From: Litsea cubeba
Taxonomy: Eukaryota; Streptophyta; Magnoliopsida; Laurales; Lauraceae
Assembly: GCA_012931725.1 (NCBI GenBank)
Contig: CM022951.1
Span: 3,827,849-3,891,848, forward strand
Reading direction: 5' to 3'
DNA length: 64,000 nucleotides
Made by a program: the position numbers and the translations under genes. A model generated the notes under the pieces. It did not search any database. It was not told the DNA's origin and saw only the letters and a list, made by a program, of their open reading frames with translations. Of this stretch, positions 9,321 to 21,900 are shown one piece after another. Numbering within the stretch: position 1 is the stretch's first letter; each line of letters starts with the position of its first letter.

Positions 9321-12300
9321 ATGGGTGGCTGTTTCTCAACTTGTAGCAGTGGAGGAAAAAACTCAACATTGTGTCCTCCAATCAGACCACGGAGGAACAG
9401 AACTAAAGGGTTGTTCCCGGAACGAGTCATCAACTTGCAGCAGTTGCCTTCTGCATACAGCAGAATCTCAACAAATGGGAAGAGCAGATCTTCTTGTATT
9501 TTCACTCAGCAAGGACAGAAGGGCATAAATCAGGATGCCATGGTGGTGTGGGAAGTAAGTAGCATCCCTCTGGTTGGGGCATATGAATGTTTAAAGATGT
9601 TGATTTTTTGCTAAACACGTATGTCTCTGTTATATGTAGGACTTTATTTCAGAAGATGCAGTCTTTTGCGGCGTCTTTGATGGACATGGTCCGCAAGGGC
9701 ATCTTGTCGCCAGGAGAGTGAGGGATACACTTCCTCTGAAACTACTGTCCTCATTGCAATCTCATAATTCAAGAGGAAATGGTGCGACCAGTAGTTGTTT
9801 CAGGAAGGGAAAAAGAAGAGCAGGAGAACCTTTGGCTTCTGTGAAGGACTGCGCATCCGAGGATCCATTCCTCACTTTGTGGAGAGATGCTTTCCATAAA
9901 TCATATAAATCTGTGGACAAGGAGCTAAGGTCCCATCCTTCAGTGGATTGCTTTTGTAGCGGCAGTACTGCTGTCACCTTGGTGAAACATGTGAGGGAAA
10001 ATTGCTCTTTCACCTTTGTTTTGTTTTGTCTTTTTTTCTTCTCACCTTTTCTTAATTCATTGTTTCTTGTTCTCTAAAGGGGTTGAATCTTTTCATTGGA
10101 TACATTGGGGATTCTCGAGCCGTCTTGGGTTCACGAGATGTCAACCATTCCATGGTTGCAGTGCAGTTGACAGTAGATCTAAAGCCTAATCTGCCCAGTA
10201 TGTCTTGTTTGTTGTTTCTCTGGCAAGGCTACTTGACTTTGAAACTAACTTTGTTTCTGTTACTTCTTTCTTACAGGGGAAGCTGAGCGGATCAAAAGGT
10301 GTAAAGGTAGGGTCTTTGCTCTGCAAGATGAGCCGGAGGTTCACAGGGTGTGGTTGCCAAATGATGATGCCCCTGGATTAGCAATGGCAAGGGCTTTTGG
10401 TGATTTCTGCTTGAAGGATTATGGAGTTATCTCTGTGCCTGAATTTTCCCATAGGATACTCACAGAGAGGGATCAATTCGTAGTGCTTGCTTCTGATGGG
10501 GTAAGTTCTTTCTTTTTTTTTTTTATTTTATTTTATTTTTTTTATTTTTTTGCGTTAATTTGATTAGTTTTCATGTTTCTCGAGGACACCGTCAATGAAA
10601 AGCCTAAAAAACAATCTTCTTTCATAGTACAAAATTTGTGCATGACAGTGATCTAAAGTGAAAGACTTTACTTAATGCATGAATAGATTCTGATGTTTTT
10701 TGTTTTGAAATCCTCATTGGGCAAAAAAAGATCATTACCAGACATTATTTTTATGTATCAGCATTAGAATGTGGCTCTTGCACAACAAAATGACAGTAAA
10801 TGTAACCAATCGAAGTTGGCAAAAAAAAAAAAAAAAAGGGCTCCTAGTCCTATATGATGTACTCTCTATTATACAAATAGCAGTCACACTCCAGTAACAT
10901 AACCGATAGTCAACTATCTATATTTACTTTTGGGCCAATAACATTAAAACTAAGTTGAAAAAATACAGTCACACTACAGTAACATAACTGATAGTCGTCT
11001 ATCTATATTTACCTTTGGGCCAATGACATGAAACTAAGTTGAAGAAATGATTTCCACCCCAATGCATTGGAAGTGAAAAGTAAGCTTTTTATTAATTGGT
11101 GCTAGGATTTCTGGTTTCTCAGAGGTGTCTCTCCTTTAGGGCCTGTTAGTTTACACGAAATTGAATTCTTAGAAATGCATGGCAAAATGGGTTCCAAGAA
11201 AGGATTACTAAAGAGGTTAGGGGTAAACTAGATTGGCCCTTATTTTCCTAGGATTGATTTACTAGAGTGATCTAGAGTGATGGCAGGTTATTCATTTTCC
11301 ATCTTCCCTCAATTCATTTTCCTTTTAAAAGTGAGGTTATTTGATAGCCATTAATGGATCTTCGCCCTTGTTTCTTCGATTTTAGTCACTTTCAAGAATA
11401 CATTTCACAGAATTCCTAGAAATTCAATTCCATGCAAACAAACGGGCCTTTAGTTGATCTTCAGTTGATGTAATTGAGCTTCTCAATAGGATCTAGAATC
11501 TGATGCCCCACAGAACTTGAAGGTACCGTAGTCAATCCATGTCGAGTCTGCTGGAAATTTGAGTTTCATGAGATCCAGTGCACTATGTTTCTACATCTGA
11601 TGAACTTGTTGCCATCTTTAACTTATGTCAATACTGTGTTGTCTAAAATGAGAGCTTCCAGAATATGCAGTGAATACATGAACAGGTTTGGTGCTCTTCT
11701 CATGCATCAGACATGTTCTTTCGTCCATATATGTTGTAGAGAACAAGGTTCTCTTTACTGAAAACATGTGGATGGAGTTTTTAGGCTCAAGAAAAGTTTT
11801 TGGTGCCATTTCCATCTGTCTTTGGCTTGTGGGACTTTCTACTGTTTTCTTTGCCTTGTTCTTGAAGAACAACTGAAGAGGGTTACTGCCTTATTATTGT
11901 CATGTGTCACTGATGAATTCTTCTCAGTACAATGCTTTGCCCTTCATGAAAGTAGGATTTACTCGTTTCTTTTTGAATGATGCAAAAGTAGGATTTCATG
12001 ATTGGCATTAAGTTTATCCTCAACATGAGGATCTGGTCCCTGCATTATGTCTCACATACATATCCAACACATTAGAATATGTTCCCTCTCTCTCTCATCA
12101 TGACTCACTCATAAAATCAACACATTGTGGTCATCATAGAATGCTGTGAGAGACTAAACCAATTATGGGAATCAAAGTTTCCTTGAAAATTTGCATTACG
12201 TCCATGTGTTCCCTAAGATCTCGATTTAGCAGTTCCCCCTTTTTTTGCCGCCTCAAAAAAAAAAAAAAAAAGAAAATGAAATATGCCCTGCCTAGTTATG

Positions 12301-13104
12301 AATATCACTTGCATTCAAGTTATATTCACAATCAAAATGAACCATTGTTGTGATCTTTGTCACCCAGGATATTATGTGAGCTTAGAATTTAATGTGCTCA
12401 TTTTTGTTACAATGGTGAATCAGTCCATTGCAAGTGATACTCAACCCTCACACTTAAAAGTTGGTGGAGTGGCTTTGATCCAACAGCCTACCCTGACGAG
12501 AAGTTGGCCCTATAGCTCAACACTCACAACTTTGGGTAGCATCTACACTATGTGATCATTTATCAAAAGATAACAAAAAAAGACAACTGATAGTTGTTCT
12601 TGTTTGCATGTGCAACTTGATTCTCATTTCTCACTACAGGTCTGGGATGTCTTGAGCAATGAGGAGGTGGTTGAGATTGTATCATCATCTCCAAATCGAT
12701 CGTCAGCTGCGCGCATACTCATTGACTATGCTGTTCGTGAATGGAAACTCAAGTACCCAACTTCAAAAGTGGATGACTGTGCAGTGGTTTGCTTGTTTTT
12801 GGATGGGAAAATGGACTCTGAGTCTGAGCCAGAGGAGATGAGCATCTCAGCAGCCACCAATTACAGTTATAACTCTGGGGTGAGTGAATCTGATGATGTG
12901 CAGAATCCAGAACCAAGCCTGCAAAGGAACTTTACCATCAGGTCGACCGAAGATGATATGAATGGCAGAGCCCATGTTACAGCAGATGGAGACAAGGTGC
13001 CGGTGATAGCTGAAGATCAGAACTGGTCGGGTTTGGAAGGTGTAACACGAGTTAATTCACTAGTTCAGCTCCCAAGATTTTCGGTAGAGAAGGGAAATGT
13101 GTGA
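9321..13104 (+). CDS. Protein phosphatase 2C, clade E-like (PPM family), five coding exons
   Basis: Mg/Mn-dependent Ser/Thr phosphatase that removes phosphate from signalling proteins. Coding exons: 9321-9554, 9640-9990, 10080-10197, 10277-10500, 12640-13104. All introns are GT-AG, and the sum is 1392 bp (463 aa). The N-terminus MGGCFSTC offers Gly2 and Cys4 as N-myristoylation and palmitoylation sites, so plasma-membrane attachment is likely. PP2C motifs appear in order: VFDGHG (metal-binding Asp, exon 2), SGSTAVT, GYIGDSRAVL (exon 3), MARAFGD (exon 4), ASDGVWDVL (across exons 4/5) and DDCAVVCLFL (metal Asp). A non-conserved, acidic C-terminal tail of about 100 residues follows. The N-terminus resembles plant clade E PP2Cs; the substrate is unknown. 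Intron 4 (10501-12639) is large and carries a Tourist-like MITE. No lesion seen. Confidence 0.96.
10881..11049 (+). repeat. Two-copy tandem duplication in PP2C intron 4
   Basis: A block of about 85 bp beginning CAGTCACACT and ending near AACTAAGTTGAA occurs at 10881-10965 and again at 10966-11049, with a few substitutions and a small deletion. Confidence 0.85.
11139..11449. mobile_element. Tourist-like (PIF/Harbinger) MITE in PP2C intron 4
   Basis: 311 bp flanked by TTA (11136-11138 and 11450-11452), the 3-bp duplication of PIF/Harbinger elements. The left end, GGGCCTGTTAGTTTACACG and on through AATTGAATTCTTAGAAAT, matches the reverse complement of the right end (AGGCCCGTTTGTTTGCATGG). Terminal inverted repeats extend about 45 bp with mismatches. 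No ORF. Confidence 0.8.
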
Positions 13105-15511
13105 TTCATGCACCTTTGGGAGGTGAATCTCCCTCCCTCCCTCCCTTGCATATGTCAGTGCTTTGTATGCTGATGTTCTGCAGTATCTGTGAACCGAAGG
13201 ATCACATTTGTGAAGCGCTTTTTCTTTTTGCCATTTTCTGTTTATTTACTTGGTAATAGCCAATGTGAGGCCTTGCACATGAGTTTCTCAGCTGGTTGAG
13301 CTGAATCACCTTAGGATGTCTTGAGCTATGTGATGTGCTTCTATTTGGGTGGAGAGTGGAGGCACCTCCCTCGCCAGAGGTTATAAATGATGCTCAGATG
13401 CTCCTATCTTGAACTGCATATGCAGATCAGTATTCCATTTGCTGATTCCTGATTCCTAACTCCCACACAAGTGTCACAATGACAGAAGTTGGTCATGATT
13501 ATCTTTTAATGAACTGTAATTTTGGGCGTGGTTGACTTGGCTAAATTTTGATTTGATTTACATCTTAAAGGTAATGATAAACAGCCCAATGATGGGCCTG
13601 GTGTAATGGTTGCGGGAGTGAGCAGTAGTCCCTTATTTATGTGGTGCAACTAATTGAAAGCTTGAATCATTATTTTTGGGGGTTAACTTAGTTTCCTCTG
13701 ATCTGGAGCAGCTGAATCTCTCTTGCTCGGTTTCGAGTTTGAAGCACACCCCACGCGCCCTTGGTAGTTTCCAAGTTTTCAGGTTCTAACATGGATCATA
13801 GATGTTGCTAAGATCACATAAATGGTTGTGATGCTGCCGCCTGAAATCTACTAGAAAAGAGTAATTCGGATACTTGGGAGAGATGTGTCAACTGTCCTTT
13901 CCTCTCACTCGAATGGTAGTTTGTCAAAACGTTGGGTAATTTCATTTTGTTCTAAGCTGTATGAAGTTGGTGGTTTTGCTTGCCTTTTCATTGGAACATA
14001 CAAGCTGTTAGGAGTCATCACTAGTATGTATGATTTAGCACTTCTGTAGATACTGTTCAGTGGTCAGTAGTAGGAAATGGGTTTTTTTTTTTTTTTTTTT
14101 TTCTTTTTTTGATGGGCCTTGAGCCTCCCTCAATGGTCAATACTGCTATTTCGATTTTAACGGCCCTTTTTCCGAGGGGACTGAAAACATTGACGCAGTA
14201 TTCTGCGTCTTCTGTAAGACTGGATTTTGCTCCTTTTTTTCTTGTGATATGTTCATCGCTGGTGTTGAACATGTATTCAATCTAACAGGCGTCGTCGTCA
14301 GCTGATTTTGTTCAAAATTTTATTTACTTGACTACAAAGAATGCTAGATATCATGAAGGGTCTGGATGTTTGTAAGGTAAGAGTCCCACAAATGAGATTA
14401 GGGGCTGCTTCACTTTGAATATAAGCCAACCAACCTTGCTGCATTATAGTTCTTCCCTACATTTTGTAGCTTTGAGGTAGTACTTTAATAGAAAAGAGGG
14501 TCTCAACACCAGAGTCCAACCAGCCTAATGCCACCTATTATATGATGCACATTTCTGCTCTACCCTCTCTAGAGCCAACTCTTCTTAGCTGATTCTCGCC
14601 ACTCCCCTCTTAGTCAAGTTCTCTGCAAGCCACACTCCATCCTTTCTCATTATTTCTTTCCTTTAATGACCTCTCCTTTAAACCACTTCATGTTGTAATG
14701 TTTCTTTCATGGGGACTGTTACGGACAAAACAATTCTTCTTCATTTCCTCTTCTTTTGAAGCACCCATATGAATTTATATTTAAAAAAAATGAATAATTG
14801 ACTAAGCTTTTGATTATAGAAATAATTTCAAAGAAGTCCAAATTTGGACTTTTGACCGTACCAGGATCCATGGTACATGAACGCTTGAAGATGTGTTATT
14901 GGGTGCGACAAAAAAAATTAACAACCCACAGCCGCTCCACTGTGTTACACCTTCTGGGTCTGATGGGTTCATTGGTTCTAATGGGGGCAACTGTTAGCTC
15001 ATGAGAATGATGAAGAGAGTTAAAAGGATAGCAGTTGCATTGCGATAAATGATGAAAAAAATGGTAGAAAGAAAAATCACACCAACACCCACAGTTACAA
15101 CAAAAAAAGCATGAGTAATATCTGGAGTGCACTGGGTCCATCTGATATGTAAGATATTACAGACAAAAACTCAAAACATTTGAGACAAATATAACGAAGA
15201 AATACAAAATGAAGATATAAAAACGATAGGGGTCAACTCTTAAACACTATCCAAGATCCATGTGACAAACTGCGAGCAGTGGCTGTATTTCACGTTTCGG
15301 TGTCCCATCGTACAGCGTTCTTAATTCTTGAAGTTCTCTCAAGCAATGGTGCATGGAAGCTTTTCCTCCACTCATTTCTTTATTCCTTTTATCATCAAGT
15401 CATTCTATAACGTGATGTTGCTGCAATGATTCAAAACCTAAGACTTTTCACCCACTCACAAAAGCATTGCAAGGGGATTGATTCCCTTTCTGACCCATGC
15501 TGATACTACAC
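13105..15511. other. Intergenic region between convergent PP2C and Mpv17 genes
   Basis: It holds the 3' UTRs of both genes, a T run at about 14084-14109 and otherwise unique-looking AT-rich sequence. The short ORFs here have no recognisable motif. I see no further gene. Confidence 0.6.
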
Positions 15512-15698
15512 CTATTCCTGAAAAGCAATGCAAGAAAAGAGATCATTAACATCCTTTATCTCATAATTTGGTGAGATCCTGAGTGGTACCAGATTAAGAA
15601 AATTTAGTTCTCTTGCCTCGGAGCCAATAGATGGAGGTCTTCTGTTCATATCTGGTGGGGTCTCTGAACTCCCTGCTTTTGATTTCTCATTTGAGTAA
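15512..15698 (-). CDS. Terminal exon 6 of the Mpv17/PMP22 gene
   Basis: The acceptor TTGATAG lies at 15699-15705. The exon starts with one T completing the Thr codon begun in exon 5, then YSNEKSKAGSSETPPDMN, like plant homologues that continue ...STYSNEKSE. The frame runs to TAG at 15512-15514. Homologues seem to end sooner; an internal GT (after LNFLNL) with the acceptor-like TTGCTTTTCAG just before the stop might remove part of the tail. The first 20 codons are well supported, the rest less so. Confidence 0.8.
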
Positions 15699-15940
15699 CT
15701 ATCAATGAAAAACAAGAAATTAAATATAATCAGATATAGGAAATTATAAATGACTAGCTAGCTACGTTAAGTAACCTAGCAAGAACACATCTGCATAAGA
15801 TACAAATGCAACTTTAGGCAATTACATCAAATCTTTAGACATCATGGCAGTATCATTACAGTCATTCAATCACCATCGTCAGCTTAGGCTGACCCCATCA
15901 AAGTTTGTCTTAGAGAATTCTACTATTTAGAGAGAGATAG

Positions 15941-15972
<32 letters not shown>

Positions 15973-18900
15973 AACTCTTTGCGACTTTGTGTGTGTGTTC
16001 GCGCGCAAATGAGGGTTGCAAAGGCTTATTTATTGGCTATGAGGAAAGACACATGAGCAATCTAGGAAGAGACCTTTAAACATTACATAAGGAATTTACT
16101 AAAATCCTTAGTGATCATTTAGTTTAATGCTTATTAAGCATTGGTCATGCTGCTCTCAAACTAGCTAGTCATCCATCAAGTGGTCCTCAGTATAATTACA
16201 CAAGAAGATATCTACTTAGATAACAGATCATTAGAGTCATATAAGTATAAAATATTAGAAAATGCATCTAGATAAGAAGCCATTAATTATATCTAAGTGG
16301 TATTTGAAAGTAATGGGAAAAAGTTGGCACTAGATTCTGGATTAGCAGTCATCTTCCTGCTGGCAGAAAGTTATGGACCTCCCAACGAACTGCATGGGTC
16401 TCTCCACTGAGTAAACAATAAAAATCCGAGGGCTACTAGTTGGAAGATTACTGAAGTGGTTTGGTACGAATAAAACCAAAAAAATAGGAAATTAAAGTCG
16501 AATCCTATCCTAGTTTTTCAATCCCAGCGACTGTTAAGGTTTTACACTTAGCCGGAGTCTTGGACTAGTCGATTCACTTAGGTATTAAGAACAAATGCTC
16601 ACACATTTTATACTTGGAAACAGGTGCTGGGCTGGGAATAATTTTTCTTCATTTTACACAGGTATGTAGATTTTTGACTGTTAATAATCTGTACTTATTT
16701 TTTTGATCGGTAATTGGTAAATATATTAAAGGGAAAAGGATTATAAAGCAATAACCAAACACCCTACCCAACAAAGAAAAAGAAAAACAGGTATAAAAGG
16801 ATTATACCGACATTAAAACCAAAGGGAAAAAACATCACAACACAAAAAGATAGCCACCAAATCTGAAGATCTATCCAGCCCTTGTTTTGCCAAGGAATCC
16901 GGAAACCCATTGACTGACCACTGCACCTGCTGAAAACTGACACCAAGGGAAATTGAAATAACTTTGATCTCGTTGACGTAGAATTGAACATGAACTTGGC
17001 CGCCTTCACCCAAGAAACAGCATTCAAAACAATCACTTTCCACAATCGATCTCTTGAAAAGAGAGAGACGAAGATACAACGAGCTTCCAAAATGGTCACA
17101 ACCTCTGCTTCATTGGACCCATCCTACCGACATGTTTAGAGAACAAAGCAAAAACAACCCCATCTCCTCCAAACTCCTGCCGACCCTGGTTTCCCCCTAG
17201 TTGCCCTATCAACATTGAATTTCAACTCCCCAACAGGAGGGGACCAAGCCACTGAAATGCTATCCTTCCGAAACACGCTATGAAGAGAGGCCTCGAAACT
17301 ATGCAAGATGCAAGATGTCATCAACCCTGAGACTATAAACTTCTCCCTGTTAGACACCCACTTGGCAATTCGTAATAGTACCAAATGCACAACATCTTCC
17401 ACCCGCATTGATGAACCCCAAAAGACTTTCATTCCTCTCCTTCCCAATAGACCATAGAATAGCACAAGGAATGAGCTTCCAGAGAACTGCCCCACACCCA
17501 AAGAAAGGTGACATCCTCCAAGCTTCAATCGTGCCCAATAATGAAGCCGAAGGACACCATAGAATGCCACAACACCTAAGGAAGAAGCAACACAAAGAAG
17601 AAGAAAACACGCAATGAAGAAACAGGTGATCGACTGTCTCCCTATCTCTACCACAAAGCAAACAACAGTCTAGGATGTCCTTGGAATGCAAGCCTTCCTA
17701 GATACTGCCAGCCATCCGAAGACCTCAACTCTAGGGGAAGCCAACCCTAACCAAACCAAAGAGATTGGTGAATTGGCTCCTGAACCGTCCTTCAACTCCC
17801 TCAGAAAGTATTTCAAAGAGAAAACTCCAGAGGGACAAGGTTTCCAAATGTCCCAATCTGCTTCACCCTTGCAACAGTAAACGTTAGAAAGAAAATTTGA
17901 CAATGACCGAAACTCCGACTCCTCAGACCGACACAATGAACGCCTAAAAGGCACCACCGATGATACATACCCCCCATCCCGCACATAACACTCTTTAACC
18001 CAGGACTTTGTTGACAACAATTCTAAACAGCCTTGTGAACGAAGTAGACAAAGGACCCACGCCTAGCCAATCATCCACCCAAAAAGGGACTCGAGTACCA
18101 CTCCCCCTCGCTGCGCTGCTTTGGGTTTGACATCCTCATCCCACTTCATGAAATGTAATATTTTCCTTTCACAACTATTTTCCTATAAAAAGTCCCTTCG
18201 CAAATGATCCAACCTTTCCCTAACTGCTGCAAGCATTTGAAAAAGGAACATGAAGAACATAGGCAGGTTCAATAAGGAGGCTTTAATAATAAAAAACTCT
18301 ACCACATTTATAAAGATAGTTTCTCTTCCACATAGAAAGCTTCTACTCAAACTTTTCTCCATAACTGGATTGCACGTAGCTTTAGATCTGGAACGGGCTC
18401 CAACGGGTAATACAAAAAAGGCAGCTCCCCCACCTTGCAGTGAAGATTACTAGCCAAAGATTGAACCACTCCCAAGGGACAATTCACCCCCGTTAGTGTC
18501 ATAGTTAAATCTTTCACTTCTCTTGGGTTGTTAATTCTGTGACTAGTCCATGAAGTAGTGTCTGAAAAAGACTCAAGTCAGATCAAGATCAAGTCCAGAA
18601 GACCAAGTCATGGAAGGCCTTACTACATGAAGTCATATCCTTAATATGTGCCAACCGTCACGTAAATTGACCCTTAACATGTACCAAGAACAGGCCCTAA
18701 GACCCTTAATGAATTTGGTAAAAATATGCTTAGTCTATGTGGCTAGAGAATACCTTTTTATAAAGGGCTTCTCAAGATCTTCTGTGGACCAAGCCATTAG
18801 GCTCGGTGGCCCGAAAGACTCCATTGGGGGCCTAAGACTTTGCTTCTGTCTAATTTCCAGAGCGCTCGGATTTAATTTTGATGATCCTAGGGGCTCAAAG

Positions 18901-21900
18901 ATGATTGTGTCGGTCGATCGAAAAACCCATTCGATGGACCGAAGCCTTCCTTCAGTCGACTTTCCAGAGAGCTTGTTTTTTAGGCTCGAAGTGTCTAGGG
19001 GGACCGACCTGTTCCTCGATCGACCTAAGCGGATCTAGATCTGAGTCAAACTAGCCGTTGTGCGTGTGTTGTATTGCCGGTTTGTCACCTCGGGCAACCA
19101 AAGGCTTTACCCCGGTCAGCCAAAGCTCAAAATATATAGATAGATTACTTCAGATCCAGATCTGGATACATGACCATTCAAAGGCTTTTCAGAGAGATTT
19201 CATTTAGAAAAAGTAAAACCCTTTCCTCAGCCTTATTTCCTATATATATAGAGAAGTTTTCAGTTAAAGTGAAATTTGATTAGGCCTTATTTCCTAATAG
19301 AGTTAAATTTTCCTAGGTCCCATGTCCTATTAGAGTGAAACTTGGTTGGGCTCTATCTCTTATTAAAGTGACATTTGCCCGGGATCTATTTTTTGTTAAT
19401 ATGAGATTTCGTTGGGGCTCTATTTTCAATTGGTGTGAAATTTGGTTGGAGCCTATTTCCAATTAGAGTGAAATCTTGATTGGGGCCTATTTCCAATTAG
19501 AGTGAAATCTTGATTGGGTGCTATTTTTAATTAGAATGAAGTTTGGCTAAGGCCTCAATTTCAATTAACTAAGATTTGGTTGGGAAGTGACTTTTTTTTT
19601 TTAATACTTGGGCCTCAATGTGGAGCCCACCAATTAAGGTTGTGACTTTTTCTTTTTTGCTGGGGCGCACTTAAATTTTTATTTGAATCTACCGTTAGGC
19701 AGGCCGTGGGCCAAATTGGGGTCCAAATGTTACCCTTTAAAAAAGATGGGAGGTATAATTGACTAGAGCATTTGCCGCCCTTTTGGTTTCACCAAAACAG
19801 AGGCATCGAGAGACACAGATAGAAAGGTAAAGGAAAAGAGGTAAAAGGAGGGAAGAATTGTTGCTGCTGTTCCAAGCTGCTGGTGATATTGCAGTTTGTG
19901 CCTGCTGCTACTGTGGTGGCTGTTGCTAGTGCTAGATGGTTCTGTTGCTGGTGCTCCTGCTCTCCAGGTATGTCTCCTTCTTGTAGCTGCTTTTTTTTTT
20001 TTTTTCTTTCTTTCTTCCGTTCTTTTTTTCTTCTTGGACTAGGTTGGACGAATCTTAGTTGCAGGAAACTCCTATATGGGTGGCGCTCCCACCTCGGAAC
20101 CTCGCTCCCGCGCTCCCATCCTAGGAACCTCGCAGGAGAGCGCTCTCAACTAAGATAAAAACTCTTAGGCATATAAATCCCAAAAGAAACAAATATAGAA
20201 GATACCAAGTAAGAGAAAAAATTAAGTAACGATAAGACATTAGAAAAATATCAACTTAAATTTGCACAATTACTTAATATAACCAAAATATTACTTAGTC
20301 ACTATGACAATCTTTGCAATTGATATGAATGATGCATTTATAATGTTTACTTGTATTACATATTTTCATGTATTATTCCTAAACGTTTTCTGTCCTGAAA
20401 GAGGAGCTCCTATAATCCACCAGCACTGATACCGCTCCTGCCCCCCTTTGTGCAACTAAGATACAGAGAACAGCTAGAATCACATAAAAATTATAAAATT
20501 TTTGATGTTTTGCAATTTAAGTGGTAGAATGATATTTTCTTTTGACATTTAACTATATTAAAAAAACATAAAAAATACTCATATTTTTTTATGAACGCTC
20601 CCGACGGCGCTCCCACACTTCTGTGATCATGCGCTTCCCCGCCCCCGCTCCCTCTCCCGCTCCCGCTTCGTGCTACTAACGGACGAATACAGGGGTAGGG
20701 GTTTTCTTCTTTTGTTTTTTTTTTTTAAACTTTTGTAGTAGCACCCGTTACATAATGGCGCTATGTTAATGCGGCGGCCGCTATACATGCTACGGGCCGC
20801 TATAGTTGTGAGCGCCGATAAGTACCAAAAAGCATAGTGGTGACCACCGCTACGCCCAATTTAGTGTATCGGCCGCTATTTACATCCATGATCAAACCTC
20901 TATAATAAAATAGATTGGTGGAGTAGACCAGTGTGATTGGACCGGTGATAAAAAAATCTAGGTTGCATAGGTTTGAGGTGCGCATGTTGGAAAACCACAA
21001 ATAGTGAACACCAAGAGACTGCGCGAGTAGGTGCTTTTGGGAGTAGATGTAGGTCGGAGGACCAAACCACTATAAAATCATCGTGTCTATCTTTATTTAC
21101 TGCTTTAGAATGCATGCTGTGGATAGAATGTACTAGTTCTTTCTTGATAACATTGATTAGCAATATTTTTCTATATCACATATGTTAGGATTTTACTGTT
21201 TACTTCATTATGTTTCTATTGCGATATTCCTTCTCAATTGGTTATCTAAATTGCGTCAGCACTCTATTCCATTGTTTATTGCTGTTAGAGAATATACTGT
21301 ACATTTGGAGCCATAGATTTTAAACTTGGCATAATTGGTTAAGAAGTCCTATTCTTGAGTGCCTTTTCCCACCCCCACCAACATGCTCTTTGATAAGTTG
21401 ATCTTCAAACCCGACACAAGCTCAAAACACCTAAGTGTCCTTCTCAAGGTCACCACCTCTTCCCACTTATAGGAGCTAAAAAAGGATAGTATCATTGGCA
21501 AACGGAAGATGAGTAATGGCATCCTCACCTTTTCCAACCTCAAAGCCCTTGATTAGCCCGCCTTCTTTAGCACTTAAAAGCATAGCACTCAAAGCCTCCA
21601 CTACTAGGGTGAAGAAAAAGGGAGAGAGAGGGTCTCCTAACTTTAGCCCCCCCAAGCAGTGAACAACCAAGAAGGTGAACCATTCACCAAAACAGAGAAA
21701 GAGGTTAATAAAATGCATTCCCGAATCCAATCACGCTACTTCCTACCGAAAGTGGGTGGGAGCTATTCCCTCCATAGTTCCTTTATATGAGTCCTATGGA
21801 TTGCAAGATGTAAAAAATGGCTAGGTGGGGTGGATGTCAGGTTCTGATCTCTGATGTGCATGTGGAGGTGGTTCTTCAAATTGTTAAAAAGTTCTCTTTT

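Noticed and set aside
18646..19038. 130-codon plus-strand ORF
   Set aside because: No recognisable domain. The DNA looks like an old repeat (GTCGGTCGATC words) next to a minisatellite.
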